The position numbers were made by a program, and so were the translations under genes. From Alkalinema sp. RU_4_3 (GTDB lineage Bacteria > Cyanobacteriota > Cyanobacteriia > Leptolyngbyales > Leptolyngbyaceae), in contig JAAUSA010000005.1 in assembly GCA_012031975.1 (NCBI GenBank), positions 1-62,401 on the forward strand: a DNA stretch of 62,401 bases, given 5' to 3'. The notes beneath the pieces are model-generated. The model did no database searches, was not told the DNA's origin, and saw only the letters and a program-made list of their open reading frames with translations. Position 1 is the first letter of the stretch. Each line of letters starts with the position of its first letter. Below, piece by piece: positions 57,139 to 62,401 of this stretch.

Positions 57139-57604
57139 CTACGACTCCTTAGGCATCCTCAAAATCTCCACAAACAAACAAATCACGCCCACATTAATCA
57201 ACGCATCCGCAATATTGAACACCGGAAACGACACAAACTTGGTCTCCAAAAAATCCACCACATGCCGAAACAAAAACCGATCGAATACCCGTTCCCAAAG
57301 GCCCCACTTAAAATTAATCCCCACCCCAGGCGCTGCCCCCGCGTCAAAACCCCATTCATACTCACATACACCACGATCGCCACACTCGCCACCAGCGACA
57401 GCCAAGCAACCAAGCCGCCCCCCGAAACAAACTAAACGCCGCCCCCTCATTCACCACATAGGTGAAATTCAACACCCCAGGCACCACCACACGGGACTCC
57501 CCCAGCTGGAACGACTGCATCACCCACAGCTTCGACAGACGATCGATCGCCACCCCCGCCGCCGCCGCAATCCAAAACCACCGATTCCGTCCCAGAGAAA
57601 CCAT
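57139..57604 (-). CDS. lspA: lipoprotein signal peptidase LspA (two frameshifts)
   Basis: Cleaves lipoprotein signal peptides in the membrane. The first frame (from 57604) has AIDRLSKLWVMQSF with the first catalytic Asp and YVVNEGAAFSLF. The next frame continues LVAWLSLVASVAIVVYVSMN and ILSGAFGNG, and the third carries FDRFLFRHVVDFLETKFVSF and FNIADALINVGVICLFVEIL with the second catalytic Asp. Two one-base indels (near 57410 and near 57288) explain this. As lspA is normally essential, sequencing error is the likeliest cause. Nine bp downstream of bioY. Confidence 0.82.
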
Positions 57605-57613
57605 CAGATACCC

Positions 57614-58231
57614 CTAATAAAACATCATCCGTCGCATCAAAAAAGCCACCACCGTCACCGCACAGGCCACCGCCAACTGTCCCGGCAGGAGTTTCCCCGA
57701 CAGCACCGACAAAGCCTGACCCAGACTCGGCTCCTTGGCCATCGCCCCATGCATCAGCAGCAAATAGCCAATCCCCGTCCCATGGATCGCCCCCAGCCCC
57801 CCGAGACAGCAAGCCGCCAGCCACTCCAAGCGAGGTTTGGCCCGGAAGGCCAGATAGCCGCAGACCCAGGCCCCCGGTATAAAGCCTAGCAAATAGCCAA
57901 AGGATGGCTCCCGCAAATAGGCAAACCCGCCCCCCTGGGCAAAAAATGGAAAGCCCACCAGACCCAGGCCCAGGTAGGCAATCTGGGAAATCACCCCAGC
58001 ATTGCGGCCCCCCAGGCAGCCCACCAGCAGCACCGCCCCAATCTGGTAATTCACCCCCAGCAGACTCGCCGGAATACCCGAAAACGTCCAGCTCCAAGGC
58101 CCCGCCACGATCGCCGCCTGCAAAAAGTTACCGCCGATCGTCAGCAGCAATCCAATCAAGGCCCACAATAGTTCGGTCAGCGTCACCACGGGTATTCGCG
58201 ATCCAACAGATCTTGGCAATCTAACAGTCAT
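57614..58231 (-). CDS. bioY: BioY biotin transporter (ECF S component)
   Basis: Substrate-binding membrane component for biotin uptake. Six hydrophobic helices; family blocks GAVLLVGCLGGRNAGVISQI, AYLGLGLVGFPFFAQGGGFA and FGYLLGFIPGAWVCGYLAF are typical. The longer frame starts at 58267, but ATG 58231 (MTVRLPRSVG) is preferred. Divergent from bioB with ~165 bp between starts. No energy-coupling bioM/bioN genes are visible in the window. Confidence 0.9.
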   Translation of the reverse strand: MTVRLPRSVGSRIPVVTLTELLWALIGLLLTIGGNFLQAAIVAGPWSWTFSGIPASLLGVNYQIGAVLLVGCLGGRNAGVISQIAYLGLGLVGFPFFAQGGGFAYLREPSFGYLLGFIPGAWVCGYLAFRAKPRLEWLAACCLGGLGAIHGTGIGYLLLMHGAMAKEPSLGQALSVLSGKLLPGQLAVACAVTVVAFLMRRMMFY

Positions 58232-58397
58232 AAACTCAAGTCGCATACAAAAAAGCCCGGCACCCAAAAACGCCCCGCTATCTTATGCTGCATCTCCAAG
58301 AATGACACATTCTGGCCAGCCCTCCCCACGCTTTTTCCCAGGCCCCAAACCCTGGTACCCTAACTTAGGACTATCCTCTGGGGGGACCACCGAAGCT

Positions 58398-59360
58398 ATG
58401 ACCGCCGCCACATTGACAAACCTCACCACCCATCTCGATCGCATCCGTCAGGTCTACAGCCAGCCCTTCCCCAACCTGATGTTCGAGGCCCAATCGGTCC
58501 ATCGCCTCCACCACAACCCCCTAGAAATGCAGCTCGCCACCCTCGGCAACATCAAGACCGGAGCCTGCCCCGAGGACTGCGGCTACTGCGCCCAGAGTGT
58601 CCATAATCAGGCCGATCTCAAACCCGAGCCCCTGATGCAGATCGAGCCCGTACTCGAAGAAGCCCGCGCCGCCAAAGAAGCCGGAGCCACAAGGTTTTGC
58701 ATGGGAGCCGCCTGGCGGGAAGTCAAAGACGGCAGCCAATTCGATCGCGTCCTTGAAATGGTCACCGCCGTCGCTGCCCTAGACATGGAAGTCTGCTGCA
58801 CCCTCGGTATGCTCAAACCCCACCAGGCCGCCCAGCTCAAGCAAGCCGGACTCACCGCCTACAACCACAACCTCGACACCTCCCCCGCCTACTACGACAA
58901 AATCATCTCCACCCGCACCTACCAGGACCGCCTCGACACCATCGCCGCCGTCAGCGCCGCAGGCATTTCCGTCTGCTGCGGCGGCATCGTCGGCATGGGC
59001 GAAACCGAAACCGATCGCCTAGAATTCTTAGAGGCTCTACTCAAACTCGACCCACCCCCAGAATCGATTCCCATCAACTGTCTGATCCCGATCGCAGGCA
59101 CCCCGTTAGAAAACGCCCTGCCCGTGGACCCGATCGAACTCGTCCGCCTGATCGCCACCACCCGCATCCTCTTCCCCACATCCATGGTCCGCCTCACCGC
59201 AGGCCGCACCCTCATGAGCGACGAGCTACAAACCCTCTGTTTCCTAGCAGGTGCAAATTCGATTTTCACCGGATCCGTACTTCTGACCGCCCCCAATCCC
59301 AGTCGTGACCACGATCGCGAACTCCTCGCCAAACTCGACATTCACCCCAAAACCCTTTAA
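58398..59360 (+). CDS. bioB: biotin synthase
   Basis: Radical SAM enzyme that inserts sulfur into dethiobiotin. The SAM-binding 4Fe-4S cysteines are in KTGACPEDCGYCAQSVH. Other family segments: EEARAAKEAGATRFCMGAAW, YNHNLDTSPAYYDKII, GGIVGMGETETDRLEF and LTAGRTLMSDELQTLCFL. Length 320 aa; the frame extends to 58302 but ATG 58398 (MTAATLTNLTTHLDRIR) is the normal start. Confidence 0.93.
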   Translation: MTAATLTNLTTHLDRIRQVYSQPFPNLMFEAQSVHRLHHNPLEMQLATLGNIKTGACPEDCGYCAQSVHNQADLKPEPLMQIEPVLEEARAAKEAGATRFCMGAAWREVKDGSQFDRVLEMVTAVAALDMEVCCTLGMLKPHQAAQLKQAGLTAYNHNLDTSPAYYDKIISTRTYQDRLDTIAAVSAAGISVCCGGIVGMGETETDRLEFLEALLKLDPPPESIPINCLIPIAGTPLENALPVDPIELVRLIATTRILFPTSMVRLTAGRTLMSDELQTLCFLAGANSIFTGSVLLTAPNPSRDHDRELLAKLDIHPKTL

Positions 59361-59364
59361 CGCT

Positions 59365-59736
59365 ATGCAAACCACTGAACTCGCTCCCGACTACCGCATC
59401 CCCTCCGTCATCCTCGCGATCGCCGCCCTCCTCACCCCTCTCTCCCTCTGGGCCAGCGGCATCCTCGCCCTCTTCGGCGCATTCCTGATGATCCAAGCGA
59501 TCATCCTCCGCCTCCAATTCACCGACACCGCCCTCGACATCTATCGCGGCAAAACCCTAATCCGCAGCTTCCCCTTCAGCGAATGGCAGCACTGGGAAAT
59601 CTTCTGGTCCCCCATCCCCATCCTCTTCTACTTCCGCGAAACCAAAAGCATCCACTTTTTGCCGATTATTTTTGACGCGATCGCCCTCCGCCAATGCTTA
59701 GAGGCCAAAGGCAAACGCCTCGAACAAACCAGCTAA
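59365..59736 (+). CDS. DUF3119 family membrane protein
   Basis: A 123-residue protein with two hydrophobic segments (IPSVILAIAALLTPLSLWAS, GILALFGAFLMIQAIILRL) and a PH-like cytosolic tail (ALDIYRGKTLIRSFPFSEWQ). Matches DUF3119, cyanobacterial/plastid. ATG 59365 is 4 bp after the bioB stop, so it is cotranscribed with bioB. Function unknown. Confidence 0.75.
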   Translation: MQTTELAPDYRIPSVILAIAALLTPLSLWASGILALFGAFLMIQAIILRLQFTDTALDIYRGKTLIRSFPFSEWQHWEIFWSPIPILFYFRETKSIHFLPIIFDAIALRQCLEAKGKRLEQTS

Positions 59737-59836
59737 AAGAGGTGCACAAACCTGAAAGTACTGGGTTCAGCCCCCAGCCGTTGGCTTCGGCTACGCTCAG
59801 CCAACTAACTCTCCCCGACAAGGACTGACAACTCCC

Positions 59837-59920
59837 ACCGACGAGGGCTGAGCGTAGCCGAAGCCCGCCTAACCCACCCCACCGACGAGGGCTGAGCGCA
59901 GCCGAAGCCCGCCTAACCCA
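59837..59920 (+). repeat. tandem 40-bp repeats with inverted outlier
   Basis: Units 59837-59876 and 59881-59920 differ by one base and are spaced by CCCC. Their core GGCTGAGCGTAGCCGAAGCC also occurs inverted at 59783-59802. Such palindromic units are dispersed widely in cyanobacteria. They end 6 bp before the next gene's ATG. Confidence 0.8.
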
Positions 59921-59926
59921 ACCTAC

Positions 59927-62101
59927 ATGGACCTCTTCGACCACCGCGCCCAAACCGACCAGCCCCTCGCCGCCCGCATGCGCCCCCGCACCCTTGAAGA
60001 ATTCATCGGCCAGGGATCCATCGTCGGCCCCGGACGCCTCCTGCGCCGCGCCATCCAAGCCGACCAACTCTCGTCTCTAATCTTCTACGGCCCCCCCGGC
60101 ACTGGCAAAACCACCCTCGCCCAAATCATCGCCAACACAACACTCGCCCACTTCATCGCCCTAAATGCGGTACTTTCCGGCATCAAAGACATCCGCGAAG
60201 CCATAGAAATCGCCCAGGAAAAACGCCGCCTCTACAACCGCCGCAGCATCCTCTTCGTCGATGAAGTCCACCGCTTCAACAAAACCCAGCAAGACGCCCT
60301 CCTCCCCTGGGTCGAAAACGGCACCGTCATCTTGATCGGCGCAACCACCGAAAACCCCTACTTTGAAGTCAACAAAGCCTTGGTGAGCCGATCGCGCCTC
60401 TTCCAGCTAAAACCCCTCACCCCCGCCGACCTAGAGCAAATCCTCCACCAAGCCCTCACCGACCCCGATCGCGGCTACGGACAGCAAACCATCAAGCTCG
60501 AACCCGACGCCCAAGCCCATCTGGTCAACATCGCCAACGGCGACGCCCGATCGCTCCTCAACGCCCTAGAACTCGCAGTTTTAACCAGCCAAAACGACGA
60601 AACCCAGGACTGCACTATAACTCTGGCGATCGCCGAAGAATCCATCCAGCACCGCGCCGTACTCTACGACAAAGAAGGCGACGCCCACTTCGACACCATC
60701 AGCGCCTTCATCAAGAGCCTGCGGGGTTCCGATCCCGACGCCGCCCTGTACTGGCTGGCCCGCATGGTCTACGCCGGAGAAGACCCCCGCTTCATCTTCC
60801 GCCGCATGCTGATCTTCGCTGGAGAAGATGTGGGCATGGCCGACCCAAACGCCGTCGTCGTGGCCAACGCCTGTGCCCAAGCCTTCGATCGCGTCGGTCT
60901 CCCCGAAGGTCGCTATCCGCTGGCCCAGGCCGCCCTCTACCTCGCCACCTGCCCCAAATCCAACAGCGTCATGGCCTTCTTCGACGCCCTCAGCGCGATC
61001 GAACAGGAACGCGAATCCGAAGTTCCCCTCCACCTACGCGACGCCAGCCGGGATAAAGAGGGCTTCGGCCATGGCAGCGGCTACCTCTATCCCCACGCCT
61101 ACCGCGATCACTGGGTCGCCCAACAATACCTCCCCAAAAGCCTCCAGGGCCAAATCTTCTACCAGCCCTCTAACCAAGGCTACGAAGCCCAAATCCAGCT
61201 CCAAGTCATCCGCCAACGCGAAACCCAACTCGCCGCCCTCCTCGAAGGCATCGGCACCGAACTCCCCGAAGGCCTCACCGTCGGCCCCGAAGCCAAACAA
61301 CTCGATCGCTGGATGCAACGCACTTTGAGCCAAACCTCTGCACGCCTGAGCGAACTCCGCGATCGCCTCTTCCACCTCGCCCAAATCCAGCGCCACGAAA
61401 TCATCCTCGACCTACAGGCCAGCAGCGGCCTCCTCACCTGGGAAGCCCTCCGCCGCGCCCCCGAAGGCGGCACCTACGCCTTAGTCACCAATCCCAAGGA
61501 CTACCAAGCCCTCACCGAACAGGCAGTAAGTTTGCCAGAACTCCAGCGCCCCATTCTCCTAAAAGCAGGCTCAAAACCAATCCCCTGGCCCGACGGCATC
61601 CTGTTCGACTGTGCGATCGGTCGCAACTTCCTCGCTAGCAAAGGCGACGTTTCGATCAGCGCAAAACTCCAGCCAATACTCGATCGTCTCTCCCCCACAG
61701 GCCGCCTCGTCCTCGCCGAACCCTTGCCAAACCAGGCCATGCGCCTCTACAGCCTCCTAGATCCCACCTGGATTAGTAGCAAACTCCTCAAAAAAATCAC
61801 CAAAGCCGAAGAAGCAATCTACCGGGGCAACCCTGAAGACATCACCCACCTCCCCACCCACCTCGAAACCCTCGGCTTCCAAGTCACTACCCAGACCGAA
61901 ACCACTACCTCCGACCTCCTAATCAGCCCCAGCTTGTGCGATCGCTGGTTTGCCAAAACCGCCCCCAGCTACCGCCACCACCTCAGCGCCGCCCTCACCG
62001 AACCCGAACTCACCCAGCTTGAGACTTGCTTCCGCGATCGCCTCACCAACCAAACCGTCCCCTGGACCACCCACCACCTCTACCTACTCGCCCAAAAGTA
62101 A
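59927..62101 (+). CDS. rarA: RarA (MgsA) replication-recombination ATPase with fused C-terminal domain
   Basis: Residues 1-~430 are a RarA/MgsA/WRNIP1-type AAA+ ATPase: Walker A in [20 protein letters not shown], Walker B in [20 protein letters not shown], and the C-terminal helical part ([20 protein letters not shown], then [19 protein letters not shown]). The remaining ~290 residues have a methyltransferase-like look ([44 protein letters not shown]), though the motif-I glycine loop is poor. It is a RarA/unknown fusion as in several cyanobacteria. It acts at stalled replication forks by family. Confidence 0.85.
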   Translation: MDLFDHRAQTDQPLAARMRPRTLEEFIGQGSIVGPGRLLRRAIQADQLSSLIFYGPPGTGKTTLAQIIANTTLAHFIALNAVLSGIKDIREAIEIAQEKRRLYNRRSILFVDEVHRFNKTQQDALLPWVENGTVILIGATTENPYFEVNKALVSRSRLFQLKPLTPADLEQILHQALTDPDRGYGQQTIKLEPDAQAHLVNIANGDARSLLNALELAVLTSQNDETQDCTITLAIAEESIQHRAVLYDKEGDAHFDTISAFIKSLRGSDPDAALYWLARMVYAGEDPRFIFRRMLIFAGEDVGMADPNAVVVANACAQAFDRVGLPEGRYPLAQAALYLATCPKSNSVMAFFDALSAIEQERESEVPLHLRDASRDKEGFGHGSGYLYPHAYRDHWVAQQYLPKSLQGQIFYQPSNQGYEAQIQLQVIRQRETQLAALLEGIGTELPEGLTVGPEAKQLDRWMQRTLSQTSARLSELRDRLFHLAQIQRHEIILDLQASSGLLTWEALRRAPEGGTYALVTNPKDYQALTEQAVSLPELQRPILLKAGSKPIPWPDGILFDCAIGRNFLASKGDVSISAKLQPILDRLSPTGRLVLAEPLPNQAMRLYSLLDPTWISSKLLKKITKAEEAIYRGNPEDITHLPTHLETLGFQVTTQTETTTSDLLISPSLCDRWFAKTAPSYRHHLSAALTEPELTQLETCFRDRLTNQTVPWTTHHLYLLAQK

Positions 62102-62401
62102 CCCCACCAACTCACAAAACCCCGCCCCCTCCTTCTCCTCCGTCACCCACCTCGGCAAAAAGTCCATCTGCCCCACATAATCCCGCACATTCGCCACCCC
62201 CACACTCATCGGAAAACACTCAAACAAACTCTGATCATTCGGACTAATCTCCCACCACCAACACATTCGATCGCCCCACCCCCGGAAAGGTTAACTTTAT
62301 CCCACCACCAGCCCCAACCCCACCGCCTTCTCCTGCCCCACCAACTTGATATGACACTGCACCGTACTATAGGTAAACGACCAGCCCGCCGACCTGCCAC
62401 A
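62084..62401 (-). CDS. conserved hypothetical protein, partial and frame-disrupted at window edge
   Basis: From the window end inward, one frame gives SAGWSFTYSTVQCHIKLVGQ and ends in TAA at 62297. Another starts or resumes with GWGDRMCWWWEISPNDQSLF and continues VRDYVGQMDFLPRWVTEEKE to a stop at 62084. Both look like real coding sequence of one protein, broken in a G-run near 62277-62303. Homology not recognised. It converges with rarA, overlapping its end by 18 bp. Confidence 0.4.

Noticed and set aside
57447-58097. 216-codon minus-strand frame overlapping bioY and lspA
   Set aside because: Alternative frame of bioY, Gly-rich and without motifs; bioY has clear family signatures.
1-62401. 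tRNA, rRNA or CRISPR arrays
   Set aside because: None recognised by eye in intergenic spaces; a covariance-model search would be needed to exclude tRNA and small RNAs fully.

Overview
The window is a stretch of cyanobacterial chromosome. The octamer GCGATCGC (HIP1), a signature of many cyanobacterial genomes, recurs throughout. Gene content agrees: a ClpR/ClpP3-type protease cluster, tandem Flv3 and Flv1 flavodiiron proteins, Fe-superoxide dismutase, a DevBCA-type exporter, and families largely confined to cyanobacteria (DUF1822, DUF928, DUF3086, DUF3119, Npun_F0494, DUF4058). The host is a free-living, probably non-model, cyanobacterium; genus cannot be fixed from this sequence.

Layout. 1-8.8 kb: end of a large exported protein, an NlpC/P60 peptidase, an amidohydrolase whose 3' end is interrupted by a small IS701-like MITE, a membrane class III nucleotide cyclase, an ABC importer operon (TrpXYZ-like) and a DUF362 protein. 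8.8-10.3 kb: a decayed AT-richer patch ending in a probable Tse2-like toxin and its small partner. 10.4-23.6 kb: a signalling region with three CHAT (caspase-like) proteases. The first is a secreted TPR-CHAT protein; the other two lie in a tight run CHAT - sigma-like factor - DUF1822 - CHAT/CHASE2 receptor - DUF928. 23.7-34.4 kb: DUF4058, devC/devB, sodB, ppk1, devA, cobQ. 34.5-42 kb: an SLH protein, three Clp proteolytic subunits (two lacking the catalytic triad), msrB behind a possible c-di-AMP riboswitch, a GDSL hydrolase, Dps, and a PAS-GGDEF-EAL protein. 42.5-46.2 kb: a lipoprotein with a molybdopterin-oxidoreductase-like fold translationally coupled to a HAMP-cyclase, then an acyltransferase. 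46.3-49.9 kb: a repeat-rich patch with a broken dicarboxylate symporter, a DUF2887 nuclease-like gene, an IS256 transposase remnant and a terminal-inverted-repeat element. 49.9-62.4 kb: flv1/flv3, plsY, DUF3086, ygfZ, lspA, bioY, bioB, DUF3119 and a RarA ATPase fused to a C-terminal extension.

How the genes fit together. Second-messenger and proteolytic signalling dominate: two cAMP-type cyclases, one c-di-GMP enzyme, a possible c-di-AMP riboswitch and three CHAT proteases. Oxidative-stress functions (sodB, dps, msrB, flv1/flv3) are scattered between them. The most promising candidate for an undescribed system is the CHAT/sigma/DUF1822/CHASE2/DUF928 operon. It has the parts expected of a protease-gated transcription switch: membrane sensor, cytoplasmic protease, sigma-like output.

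Caution on data quality. At least fourteen genes that should be single frames are split by one-base changes, most of them in G/C (or T) homopolymer runs. Essential or strongly conserved genes (lspA, flv1, flv3, devA, devC) are among them, so sequencing or assembly error is the likelier cause for most. I therefore merge the pieces in the feature list and give the break positions.
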